Source: Haloglycomyces albus DSM 45210
GTDB taxonomy: Bacteria > Actinomycetota > Actinomycetes > Mycobacteriales > Micromonosporaceae
Direction: 5' to 3'
Length of the DNA stretch: 64,000 bases
NCBI RefSeq assembly: GCF_000527155.1
Contig: NZ_AZUQ01000001.1
Coordinates: forward strand, 124,001 to 188,000
Made by a program: the position numbers and the translations under genes. Below are positions 16,488 to 24,682 of this stretch, piece after piece. The notes under the pieces are model-generated. The model was not told where the DNA came from. It searched no databases and saw only the letters and a program-made list of their open reading frames with translations. The first letter of the stretch is position 1, and every line of letters starts with the position of its first letter.

Positions 16488-17439
16488 AACGAGCGAGATG
16501 ATGAGTTCCATCAACGTGGATTCCTATATTCACGATTCGTCAGGGGACATCATCCCCCAAACAACAGCAACCAATGTTATCGAACGGCTTCTGGATCTCC
16601 TCGATCTAAAACCGGGGCATCGGGTGCTAGAGATTGGTACTGGTTCGGGCCTGTCTACCGCGTTGCTGGCCGAAACGGTTGGGAATGAGGGACGGGTGGT
16701 GACCGTTGATATTGACTCTGAGCTGACGAGTCGAGCGGAACACCTGTTTTCTGACCGGCCACAGGTGACAGTCATACACGGCGATGGGCGTACCGCCGAT
16801 ATCGGAGTGAGGCGGTTCGATCGTGTCGTTGCATGGACAACGCCATCGGTGATCCCGGCTTCCTGGGTGGATGGTATCGATGGTGATGGGATTATCGTGT
16901 CTCCGGTGAAAGTCGCAGAAGCGGCGACGGCGAACCTGACAGCACAAATAAAGGTACGTTTTAACGAGATTGCCAGTGTCACATGGCATTCGGGTTCGTT
17001 TGTGGACGCCACCCCAACCGTTGCCGATTACCGGCTCCCTGCCGATTTCGTGGACGCCGTGGAAGGTATGTCGTGGATATCGTCACCAGCCCTACGGGAG
17101 ACTGCTCGTGCCGCCGAGGCGTTGAAACAGCTCGACGGGTTGACGGTCGAAGCTGATGACACACTCTATGAACGGGCGCGAATACTAGCGCACCTAGCCG
17201 CCACCGACCCGAAACGTGTTATCACTGCGGCGACACCGAAACTCCCTGGCGTCGGAGTAACCCTAGGCAACACTATAGTCCTGTTCGGACATGATTCCTG
17301 GGGCTGGACAGGAGACCGTGACACCGCCTTTAAAGTCCGTAAAGAACTTAAAAATGATGTCCCGGACCTCGATCATTACTCCGCCGAAGTCCAAGAGTCT
17401 GGTTTGGGTTGGAAGATAACGATTACCACCCACCGATAG
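16477..17439 (+). CDS. Protein-L-isoaspartate O-methyltransferase homologue of lasso cluster
   Basis: A 320-residue SAM-dependent methyltransferase. The PIMT core is residues 25-230: IIPQTTATNVIERLL, motif I VLEIGTGSG (50-58), and the GDG stretch before FDRVVAW. About 100 extra C-terminal residues exceed canonical PIMTs of 200-230 residues. Homologues next to lasso clusters methylate a ring aspartate and yield an aspartimide (cellulonodin-2, lihuanodin). The GTG at 16477 overlaps the protease gene by 11 nt and follows GAGGA; ATG 16498 is an alternative. Its overlap with the lasso genes argues against a housekeeping repair role. Confidence 0.85.
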   Translation: MATRTSEMMSSINVDSYIHDSSGDIIPQTTATNVIERLLDLLDLKPGHRVLEIGTGSGLSTALLAETVGNEGRVVTVDIDSELTSRAEHLFSDRPQVTVIHGDGRTADIGVRRFDRVVAWTTPSVIPASWVDGIDGDGIIVSPVKVAEAATANLTAQIKVRFNEIASVTWHSGSFVDATPTVADYRLPADFVDAVEGMSWISSPALRETARAAEALKQLDGLTVEADDTLYERARILAHLAATDPKRVITAATPKLPGVGVTLGNTIVLFGHDSWGWTGDRDTAFKVRKELKNDVPDLDHYSAEVQESGLGWKITITTHR

Positions 17440-17520
17440 TCCTACGTGTGTCTGGGATTCGGTCAAGCCATTATGAACGTAATAGACATAGGTTCACCAT
17501 CAGCCTGGAAAGGCGGAACA

Positions 17521-18090
17521 ATGGATCATTACGACGGAATCGCCAACCTGATGTTTGAGATGGGTAATCTCAAACGGATCAAACGAACCGGCTGGTGGAT
17601 CGCAGGCATCAAAGACCCTGAAAGCATCGCCGAGTACTCACACCGCGTGTCCCTACTGGGAACGATCCTCGCCGCTCTCGAAGGAGCCGACCCCGCCCGC
17701 ACATGTCTCCTCGGAACACTACATGACATCCCCGAAACGCGGATTGGCGACATCCCCCATATAGGCCGGGCCTACCTGTCTGCCAAGTCCGCCGAGTCGA
17801 TCGCCGCAGACCAGGTAGCCGACTGCCCCGACGAGGTAAACTACACGATCAAAGACGCCATCGACGAGTTCGAAGCCGCCAGTACTTCGGAGGCGAAGTG
17901 CGCCAAAGACGCCGACAAACTAGAGTGCCTTATCCAGGCAGTCGAGTACCAAAAGACCGGTGCCACCACAGTCGGCCCATGGATCGACAACTCGCTGAAA
18001 GCACTGAAAACCGACAGCGCACACCACATCGCTCACGCCGTCATCAACGGAGAGTCCCTTGCATGGCAACAATCCCGGTCCAAGGAATAG
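17521..18090 (+). CDS. HD-domain phosphohydrolase (HDDC2/YfbR-like)
   Basis: A 189-residue HD-family metal hydrolase. Metal ligands are H41 in YSHRVS, H68-D69 in LHDIPE and probably D132 in KDADKLE, giving the H...HD...D pattern. Relatives dephosphorylate deoxynucleoside monophosphates. ATG 17521 has GGAAAGGCGG upstream; the frame opens earlier without a ribosome site. It lies 81 nt after the methyltransferase in the same direction and is the last gene of the lasso run. Whether it tailors the peptide, confers self-protection or is unrelated cannot be told. Confidence 0.75.
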   Translation: MDHYDGIANLMFEMGNLKRIKRTGWWIAGIKDPESIAEYSHRVSLLGTILAALEGADPARTCLLGTLHDIPETRIGDIPHIGRAYLSAKSAESIAADQVADCPDEVNYTIKDAIDEFEAASTSEAKCAKDADKLECLIQAVEYQKTGATTVGPWIDNSLKALKTDSAHHIAHAVINGESLAWQQSRSKE

Positions 18091-18194
18091 GAACATACCA
18101 CGACTTCGAAACCACATAATCGAAGCTGGATGACCACTACGGTTTCGAGGCACCCTCGAGGGCCGTGAAACCTATTGGAACCCTTGTAGCGCCT

Positions 18195-18629
18195 TCAGCG
18201 GACGCCCACTTGTCGGCGGCTCCTCCACCTCAAGACCATGTAGACAACATAGACACTGGTCGGGAGCATCGCAAAGGCGCTCGCGAAGGTTGTGGGACTC
18301 GCTTCGGCGCGAAAGACGAAGGGGAATGCGATCACGGCGCACACACCCCAGAAGACGGCCTTTTCCCCGGAAGTGCTACCCCGGTGATCTGCAACCGCCG
18401 AAGCGTGGAACCGAAAGACGAATGTGACCACGAAAAGCGATAGGTAAAGGCCGATGGCCTGGATCCACGTGAGCGATATCGCAAATGTGATGACGAAACC
18501 AATGTACGCCAACGCAACGCATGCAACCTGGACGACTTTGTGCGTAAACTCTGATCGCGCGACCGCTGCGGTTGCGGACTCGTTGACCATCTCGAGCTGT
18601 TCCTCGGACATCAGCTCATTACCCGTCAT
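18195..18629 (-). CDS. Small integral membrane protein
   Basis: A 144-residue protein with about four hydrophobic segments (roughly residues 30-50, 52-72, 88-105 and 113-133), an acidic N-terminal stretch MTGNELMSEEQLEMVNE and a basic C terminus (RWRSRRQVGVR). ATG 18629 follows GAGAGGG. No family is recognised. It closes the accessory island next to dapC. As no lasso exporter is present, a link to export or immunity is possible but unsupported. Confidence 0.6.
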   Translation of the reverse strand: MTGNELMSEEQLEMVNESATAAVARSEFTHKVVQVACVALAYIGFVITFAISLTWIQAIGLYLSLFVVTFVFRFHASAVADHRGSTSGEKAVFWGVCAVIAFPFVFRAEASPTTFASAFAMLPTSVYVVYMVLRWRSRRQVGVR

Positions 18630-18768
18630 ACAGACCCTCTCAGATTGATTCGACACCAGCGACCACGCACTAAAAGCGCCGATTGACCACCGTTCTCGTT
18701 CAACCTGCGAATAACACTGCACCGCAATATTCGCGGAGAGTTATTGAGACGTCGCTGCAAACGGTTTA

Positions 18769-19881
18769 CTACCGCAGGCGCTCGCCTACTTGGTCGACCT
18801 GGGCGTCCCCTACGGTAAGCGAGACGCGTACATGTCGATGCCCGTCGGCACCGTAGAACTCCCCTGGCACGGCCAGAATCCCTCGTTCGGCCAGATCGGC
18901 GACGGTGTCCCAGCAGTCCTCATCCCTACTGGCCCATAGATACAGTCCGGCATGCGAGTGATCGATACGGAATCCGGCCGATCGAAAGGCGTCCAAGAGT
19001 ACGGACCGTCTGCGACGGTAGCGTTCCTTTTGCTCATTCGCGTGTGCTTCGTCTTCCAGGGCCGCCACCGTGGCGGTCTGCACCGGCCACGGCATGATGT
19101 AACCGGCGTGGCGACGAATCTCCAGCAGGTCGGCGATCAGTTCGGGGTCTCCGGCAATAAAAGCCGAGCGGTACCCGGCGAGATTGGAACGCTTGGACAG
19201 GGAAAAAGCGCTGAGTAGTCCGCGCAGATCACCGTCGTTCACCCGTGGATCCAAAATCGACACCGGTGGGTGTTCCTCATCCCATCCGAGGGTGTAATAG
19301 CATTCGTCGCTGACGAGCACGACGTCGTTCTGCCGCGCCCAAGCGACGATCTGACGGAGGCTCTGCACCGAGGCCACTTCCCCGGTGGGGTTGGAGGGGT
19401 AATTGATCCACGCCAGGCGAGGGGGCGTGGTCGCCTCTCGAGGATCCGCCACCGGCACCGGGGAGGCGCCGGCCAGCAAGGCTCCGATTTCATAGGTGGG
19501 ATAGGCGATGGAGGGGTACACGACGTCGTCGCCGCTCACGACTCCCAATTGGGTGGGGAGGTTGGCCACCAGTTCCTTCGACCCGACGGTCGGGAGAACA
19601 CTCACCTTGGACACGTCCGCCCCAACGGTACGGTCGAGCCAGGCACGCATGGCCTCACGCAGCTCGACGCTGCCCGCCGTCGCGGGGTATCCGGGGCGGG
19701 ACGCGCCGTTCTCCAGGGCCTTCCGTACCGAGTCGGCGACCGGATCAACCGGCGCACCCACGGAAAGGTCCAGCAAACCGTTCGCATGGGCGGCAGCTCG
19801 CTTTTTAAACGGCTCCAAGCGATCCCACGGAAACCGTGGCAGACGGCGCGCCGGACTGGCGGCATATGAGCGACTGACCAC
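18769..19881 (-). CDS. dapC: Succinyldiaminopimelate transaminase
   Basis: A 370-residue class I PLP aminotransferase that converts N-succinyl-2-amino-6-ketopimelate to N-succinyl-LL-diaminopimelate, the step between DapD and DapE. The PLP lysine is in SFSLSKRSN; NYPSNPTGEV and the VLVSDECYY aspartate are the other cofactor motifs. It starts at GTG 19881, 6 nt after the stop of fdxC, the usual actinobacterial fdx-dapC pair, so the two are co-transcribed. Length is normal. Confidence 0.9.
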   Translation of the reverse strand: MVSRSYAASPARRLPRFPWDRLEPFKKRAAAHANGLLDLSVGAPVDPVADSVRKALENGASRPGYPATAGSVELREAMRAWLDRTVGADVSKVSVLPTVGSKELVANLPTQLGVVSGDDVVYPSIAYPTYEIGALLAGASPVPVADPREATTPPRLAWINYPSNPTGEVASVQSLRQIVAWARQNDVVLVSDECYYTLGWDEEHPPVSILDPRVNDGDLRGLLSAFSLSKRSNLAGYRSAFIAGDPELIADLLEIRRHAGYIMPWPVQTATVAALEDEAHANEQKERYRRRRSVLLDAFRSAGFRIDHSHAGLYLWASRDEDCWDTVADLAERGILAVPGEFYGADGHRHVRVSLTVGDAQVDQVGERLR

Positions 19882-19887
19882 GGGACT

Positions 19888-20211
19888 CTACTCGTGTTCC
19901 TGCTTAGGCTGCTTTTCCACGTAGGGGTCGTCACGGTCGATCTTGCCCACGTTCGAGGCACCGCCGGGCGAACCGAGATCGTCGAAGAAGTCGTAGTTGG
20001 CCTTGGTGTATCCTGCCCACTCTTCGGGAACGTCGTCTTCGTAGAAGATCGCCTCCACGGGGCACACGGGCTCACAGGCACCGCAGTCCACACATTCGTC
20101 CGGGTGGATGTAGAGCATCCGGTTACCCTCGTAGATGCAGTCCACGGGGCATTCCTCGATGCAGGCCTTGTCTAGCAGATCCACACACGGCTCAGCGATG
20201 ATATAGGTCAC
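19888..20211 (-). CDS. fdxC: Seven-iron ferredoxin
   Basis: A 107-residue bacterial ferredoxin with a [3Fe-4S] and a [4Fe-4S] cluster. Cysteines are in PCVDLLDKACIEECPVDCIY and in DECVDCGACEPVCPVEAIF, the 7Fe pattern. It carries electrons in the cytoplasm for undefined partners, often cytochromes P450 or oxidoreductases. It starts with GTG at 20211 and is followed immediately by dapC. The acidic C-terminal tail is typical. Confidence 0.92.
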   Translation of the reverse strand: MTYIIAEPCVDLLDKACIEECPVDCIYEGNRMLYIHPDECVDCGACEPVCPVEAIFYEDDVPEEWAGYTKANYDFFDDLGSPGGASNVGKIDRDDPYVEKQPKQEHE

Positions 20212-20304
20212 GAGTCGTCCTTCCTAGCTTGCACGAACCAAGACGGTTGCGCTGACAATAAAGCTTAGTCGCCACCATAATTCCGAAAGAAAAAGGGCAA
20301 CCTA

Positions 20305-21225
20305 ATGTTGGGGTCAGAACACCTTGATCAGCGTGTCGTTGTACGTTTGCGTCTCCCCGAAACGGATTCGGGTCCCACCATGACCGACTGCTTGGGCGTT
20401 CTCTCCGCAGTCGACGGTGACCATATCACTGTAACCGAGGAGGACGGCCGCGAACGACGTATCCCACGCAGCGGAATCGTCGCCGCCAAGGTAATCGGAC
20501 CGCGTCCCACGCGTTTCAGCGAGATATTGGATTTGGAACGGATTTTGGCCGACTCCTGGCGCGCCCGGGAGAACGAAAACTACGCCGGTTGGACGCTACG
20601 CGCCCACGCCGGATACACCCGTCGGGCCAATTCCGTACTCGCGCTGACCAAACCGGACGTCGACCTCGACGAGGCCATTGCCTACGTGGAGAAATGGTAC
20701 GGCGAGCGCGGCCTGGATCCCATGATCACGGCAAGCGGACCCGTGTCACGGCACCTGGACGGGCGTCTGGCGCAACTGGGGTGGGCCAAGGAGGCGGAGG
20801 CGATGGTGATGAGCGGATCGCTCAGATCGCGCCCTGAGGGGGAAGCGGTATTGCGGACCGAGCCGGGCGAGGAGTATTTTCACGGGCTGGATTCGGCTCG
20901 GCGCGAGGCGTGCCGTGAGTTGTTGCTCGACGCGGATTCGGTTCGCTTCGCGGAGGTTCGGCGTGGCGATCGAACGGCGGCATGGGGACGTGGAGCGGTG
21001 ATCGGACGGACTTTGGCGGTGGCACGCGTCGGGGTGGATGCGGAGTTTCGGCGGCAGGGCTTGGGTGGCCTGGTCATGGACGCTTTGGAGAATTGGGCCG
21101 AGTCGCAGGGTGCCGATCGGGTCGCCTTGCAGGTGGAAACGGACAATGTGCCGGCGATCGGCTTGTATGAACAGCGTGGTTTGCGGGAACGGTATCGATA
21201 TTTCTATCGAGTGCGTCGGAGCTGA
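20305..21225 (+). CDS. GNAT-family N-acetyltransferase
   Basis: A 306-residue protein with an N-terminal SH3-like region (about 1-70) and a C-terminal GNAT domain. Acetyl-CoA motif A reads VGVDAEFRRQGLGGLVMDAL (about 244-263), and the later NVPAIGLYEQRGL is motif B. Proteins with this layout lie next to fdx-dapC in many actinobacteria. The acceptor is unknown. ATG 20305 has AAGGG upstream and it is divergent from fdxC. Confidence 0.8.
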   Translation: MLGSEHLDQRVVVRLRLPETDSGPTMTDCLGVLSAVDGDHITVTEEDGRERRIPRSGIVAAKVIGPRPTRFSEILDLERILADSWRARENENYAGWTLRAHAGYTRRANSVLALTKPDVDLDEAIAYVEKWYGERGLDPMITASGPVSRHLDGRLAQLGWAKEAEAMVMSGSLRSRPEGEAVLRTEPGEEYFHGLDSARREACRELLLDADSVRFAEVRRGDRTAAWGRGAVIGRTLAVARVGVDAEFRRQGLGGLVMDALENWAESQGADRVALQVETDNVPAIGLYEQRGLRERYRYFYRVRRS

Positions 21226-21257
21226 GGCGGCCGGAGAGTCCCGACCGCCCTTTCGAG

Positions 21258-21773
21258 CTATTTCTTAACGAGGTTTGCCTTTTTGGCGAAGCTGTGTTCG
21301 GTGACTTTGAGTTGACGCCCGTAGAAGTCGAATCCGGTGGCGACCATGATGAGGTAGCCGAGGTAGGTGCCGACCACGTAGGCGGCGAAGACGACGACGA
21401 ACGAACTGAAGAAGTGGTTGAGGTCGGGGAACGCTCCATTGGGCACGAAGGTGAGGTTGAACAGGACGTTCCACAGGGTGGCGACGAGGAGGACCGGCAG
21501 GACGTTGGGAACGATCTGGTTCTGGGGGTAGCGGAAGGCCCAGTGGGCTCCGCCCAGCACGGGGACGAGCACCAAAGCGCTGAATACCACCAGCTGGGCG
21601 ACTCCGAGGTTGAGTCCGGCCAGCCAGGCGGGTTCTTCCTCGGCGCCGAGGAGCCACCGCACCAGATAGTGACTGACGATCAGGCCGAGGAACAACACCA
21701 GCATGGGCAACCAGCGTTCGGGCAGCCAAGAAGGACGAGAGGCAGAGGATTTCTCACTTTTTGCGGCGGACAC
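21258..21773 (-). CDS. Four-helix membrane protein
   Basis: A 171-residue protein with four predicted membrane helices (about residues 22-42, 52-75, 90-108 and 120-143) and a basic C-terminal tail (HSFAKKANLVKK). No family is recognised. The GTG at 21773 overlaps the stop of the upstream gene by 1 nt (TAGTG), so the two form a coupled pair. It converges with the acetyltransferase gene, 32 nt away. Confidence 0.65.
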   Translation of the reverse strand: MSAAKSEKSSASRPSWLPERWLPMLVLFLGLIVSHYLVRWLLGAEEEPAWLAGLNLGVAQLVVFSALVLVPVLGGAHWAFRYPQNQIVPNVLPVLLVATLWNVLFNLTFVPNGAFPDLNHFFSSFVVVFAAYVVGTYLGYLIMVATGFDFYGRQLKVTEHSFAKKANLVKK

Positions 21774-22180
21774 TATCGTTTCTCCTTCAGCAGGTATTTG
21801 GGCCGTAGATATGTAAATATGGCTACCGCACCACCGGCCGTTCCGGCCAGTAGGAACAGATATCCGTTCAGAGTGGCTAGAACAAGGATGCTACCTGAGG
21901 TGGTTGGCATGGTCGCCGTGACCGCGACCGCAAACCAGATGCCCACCGGCAGCACCACCGACCAGGGCCGCCTGGTCCACCACACGATCAACGCGGCCAA
22001 CCCCCAGTTCAGAAGGAAGGCCGTCGCCGCCGCCAGAGGGACTTGTGTGGCCCCGAACCGCAAAGGCACCAGGAAGACCTCCACCAAGGCGGCGAGGGCT
22101 GCCGCGGCCGAGGCGACGAGCGCCCCGGAGATCCGGATGAGTCGGTCGACGGCCGATGCGGGTTCATTGCGTGCTGTCAC
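21773..22180 (-). CDS. Small membrane protein, coupled pair partner
   Basis: A 135-residue protein with four hydrophobic segments. The GTG at 22180 lies 6 nt downstream of TACGAT, a good leaderless -10; the frame stays open to an ATG at 22228, which is the alternative. It is coupled to the next gene by a TAGTG overlap. Function is unknown. Confidence 0.6.
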   Translation of the reverse strand: MTARNEPASAVDRLIRISGALVASAAAALAALVEVFLVPLRFGATQVPLAAATAFLLNWGLAALIVWWTRRPWSVVLPVGIWFAVAVTATMPTTSGSILVLATLNGYLFLLAGTAGGAVAIFTYLRPKYLLKEKR

Positions 22181-22405
22181 GGCTTGATCGTACTGGAGAT
22201 TGACCTCGCGAGGACATCTCGGGTGCACGCGGAGAGCCCGACATCAACGATATAGATAACGAAACGGCCACCATCGGCTCAAAATCCGCTGAGATGACGT
22301 GTGCTACCGGACGCGACAGAGGGTTACCCTGTAGTGTGAAGAGTCGCGAGACACATTCGTGATTCACGCAATCCCCGATTTGTCCAAGATGAGGAAAACC
22401 CGGTT

Positions 22406-23200
22406 ATGTCTGCGGCTAAAAATAAGTCAAAACGTAATGCCACTGTGCAACAGCCCAAGCCCTGGGGCTTGATCTTCACTTTCGTCGGCGTGGGGGTTCT
22501 CGCCCTGGCGATCATACTCGGTTCCGTCTACATCGTTCGTGATTCCGGAGAGGCCCCGGAGGGAACGGTGAGCTTCTACGACGATTACGAAGGAGGGACC
22601 GAACTCCGTAAAGCCCTGGAGGCCGGTGACGTTGAAGCCGAAGACTTGAGCCACCCGCAGGTCGCCCAACGCACGCACATCGACCCCGGCACCTACGTCG
22701 ACTACGGGCAGTACCCACCGGTCGGCGGCGACCACTATCCGCAATGGCAACAGTGCAACGGCGTCGTTTACAACGGGGCGATCGACAATCGCCACGCCGT
22801 CCACTCCCTGGAGCACGGTGCCGTCTGGGTCACCTACGACCCCGAAGAGCTCTCTGAGGACGACGTCTCGACTCTGGCGGTCAAGGTCGACGGACGCGAC
22901 GCCACCATGATGAGCCAGTACCCCGACCAAGGCAGCCCCGTATCAGTGCAAGCCTGGGGATTCCAGTTGACCGTCGACAGCGCCGACGACGAGCGTATCG
23001 AAGAGTTCATGGACCGCTTCGCACGCGCCTCCGACAATACGATGGAGCCGGGCGCGGTGTGTTCTCGCGGAAACAAGACGGTCGTCGACCAGCCGCAGCC
23101 GGACCCGCCGGAAGAAGACGGAGAATCGGACGATGAGGCTGATAACTCTGAGGAGAACGAATCTGCCGACGACGCCTCTGAGGAGGAGGACAACGCGTGA
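22406..23200 (+). CDS. DUF3105 membrane-anchored protein
   Basis: A 264-residue protein with an N-terminal membrane helix (about 21-44), an extracytoplasmic DUF3105 domain (about 80-220; PPVGGDHYPQWQQCNGVVYN and AVHSLEHGAVWVTY are its hallmarks) and a strongly acidic tail of about 45 residues. Its stop overlaps the next gene by 4 nt (GTGA). The DUF3105-DUF305 pairing recurs in actinobacteria and hints at a metal or redox role outside the membrane; this is inference. A second DUF3105 gene lies at 27963-28592. Confidence 0.8.
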   Translation: MSAAKNKSKRNATVQQPKPWGLIFTFVGVGVLALAIILGSVYIVRDSGEAPEGTVSFYDDYEGGTELRKALEAGDVEAEDLSHPQVAQRTHIDPGTYVDYGQYPPVGGDHYPQWQQCNGVVYNGAIDNRHAVHSLEHGAVWVTYDPEELSEDDVSTLAVKVDGRDATMMSQYPDQGSPVSVQAWGFQLTVDSADDERIEEFMDRFARASDNTMEPGAVCSRGNKTVVDQPQPDPPEEDGESDDEADNSEENESADDASEEEDNA

Positions 23201-23862
23201 GCGACAAAGCTGACGATAATGGAAAAGGCGTCCCCAAACGTACCCTCGCGGTACTGGTCGCCATGACCGCCGTGGTAGCGCTGGCACTCGGCATTGGCGG
23301 AACCGTGCTGTGGACGCAGGTGTCGGAGCCGGACAACGAGTCGGCCGACGCCGGGTTCCTGCGCGACATGCGGACCCACCATGCTCAGGCGGTGGAGATG
23401 GCCATCCACGAGTACAAGGTGGGTGACAGCGACGAAATGAAGATCATCGCCTACGACATCGCCACCGCGCAACAGGCGGAAATCGGAATGATGCTGATGA
23501 AGCTGCAGCAGTGGGACGTCGACGTCACACACTCCAATCCCATGGAATGGATGGAGCGCGGTGACGGCCACGACCACGGCGGTGATACCGATGCGGCCAC
23601 CATCGGTCACGAAATGGCGGGCATGGCCACCGAAGAGGAAATGGACGAGTTCCTCAACATGACCGGCCATGAAGCCGACATCCGCTTCGCCGAGCTGATG
23701 ATCGCGCACCACGAAGGGGGCGTGGACATGGCCGAGGGAGCGGTGGAACTCGCCCAGGACGAGGAAGTGGTGGAATTGGCCGAACGCATGGTCATCGTGC
23801 AGAAGCAAGAGATCATCGACATGCAGAACCTGGTCGACCGCCTCGAGTCACAGGACGGTTAA
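23197..23862 (+). CDS. DUF305 membrane-anchored four-helix protein
   Basis: A 221-residue protein with an N-terminal anchor (about 17-42) and a DUF305 domain of ferritin-like helices. Repeated MRTHHAQAVEMA and MIAHHEGGVDMAEGAVELAQ motifs supply His, Met and Glu residues that could bind metal, and a HDHGG stretch lies between them. Related proteins occur near copper genes. It is co-translated with the preceding DUF3105 gene through a GTGA overlap. Confidence 0.85.
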   Translation: MSDKADDNGKGVPKRTLAVLVAMTAVVALALGIGGTVLWTQVSEPDNESADAGFLRDMRTHHAQAVEMAIHEYKVGDSDEMKIIAYDIATAQQAEIGMMLMKLQQWDVDVTHSNPMEWMERGDGHDHGGDTDAATIGHEMAGMATEEEMDEFLNMTGHEADIRFAELMIAHHEGGVDMAEGAVELAQDEEVVELAERMVIVQKQEIIDMQNLVDRLESQDG

Positions 23863-23884
23863 GCAGAGAGTCCAAGGGACGGGA

Positions 23885-24247
23885 GTGCGAGAGGACGTGA
23901 ACCGCGATATGTACGACGGCAACGGCACGGGAACCGAACCCGACTCGGCGTCGTCTCCCATCACGCCCGACTTCTCGCACTCCGCTCCACCCACAGGGTC
24001 GTCTCACGCCGCCACCGATACCCATCTTCTCCCGCGCGTGGGCAACGGCGTCACCGGCACCGGGGAGTTCCCCACCCCGGACGTCTCCCCCACACCTACC
24101 GAAGCCGAGGGCAAACCGCACTCCCAACCGGCGACCCAATGGGACTCCCTGACGCCACGGATGCTGTACGCCGCACTGATCGTGGCCGTATGCCTCACGG
24201 CCACCGGCGTCGCCCTGCACGCCGTCGCCGACCACCTCAATCCCTGA
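23885..24247 (+). CDS. Hypothetical single-pass membrane protein
   Basis: A 120-residue protein with a long Ser/Thr/Pro-rich N-terminal region and one C-terminal membrane helix (about 93-115), resembling a tail-anchored protein. The start is uncertain: GTG 23885, GTG 23897 and ATG 23909 are all possible, with AGAGGAC in between. It follows the DUF3105/DUF305 pair by 22 nt and is probably part of that operon. No function is recognised. Confidence 0.5.
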   Translation: MREDVNRDMYDGNGTGTEPDSASSPITPDFSHSAPPTGSSHAATDTHLLPRVGNGVTGTGEFPTPDVSPTPTEAEGKPHSQPATQWDSLTPRMLYAALIVAVCLTATGVALHAVADHLNP

Positions 24248-24360
24248 CGACCTCACGACACCGCGAGTTCGGTTTCTTGCCGAGGCGTTGTCCACACCAA
24301 AGCCGTACACTACCTCTGTCAGACCCGCATTCCCCGGAACGAGACGAGAGGGACGTACTT

Positions 24361-24618
24361 ATGTCCATTGCCGACACGAAAGCACAATTGCAGCAGGCCT
24401 TGGAGACCGGCGAAACCGCGAGCGCCGTGACCGCCGAGGCGAAGGAGAAGGCCGAAGAGGCCGCGCAGACGGTCACGTCGGCGACGTCGGACAGTTCGGT
24501 ATCTCAGCCGTCGGAGGCCATCGGCCTCTATCAGCAGGCACAGGAGAAGGCCGAGGAGGCACAGGCCGCGCTCGCGGCGGCCAATTCGGCAGTGGAAGAA
24601 TATATGGCCGGTATATAG
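24361..24618 (+). CDS. Small Ala/Glu-rich helical protein
   Basis: An 85-residue protein, almost all helix-forming (AEAKEKAEEAAQTV, QAQEKAEEAQAALAAANSAVEE), with two related segments around a Ser/Thr-rich hinge. It resembles short coiled-coil proteins of Micromonosporales (DUF6244-like) but I am not certain. ATG 24361 has AGAGGGACG upstream. A partner of secreted or large proteins is possible; function is unknown. Confidence 0.55.
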   Translation: MSIADTKAQLQQALETGETASAVTAEAKEKAEEAAQTVTSATSDSSVSQPSEAIGLYQQAQEKAEEAQAALAAANSAVEEYMAGI

Positions 24619-24682
24619 AGAAATCCCGGTGGCGCTGTGACGCTCACCGGGATCGTGGTCAATCGTAGGCGGTCATGCCGCA

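Noticed and set aside
8747-18629. Integrase or transposase marking the island borders
   Set aside because: None found on either strand; island status rests on gene content and flanks only.
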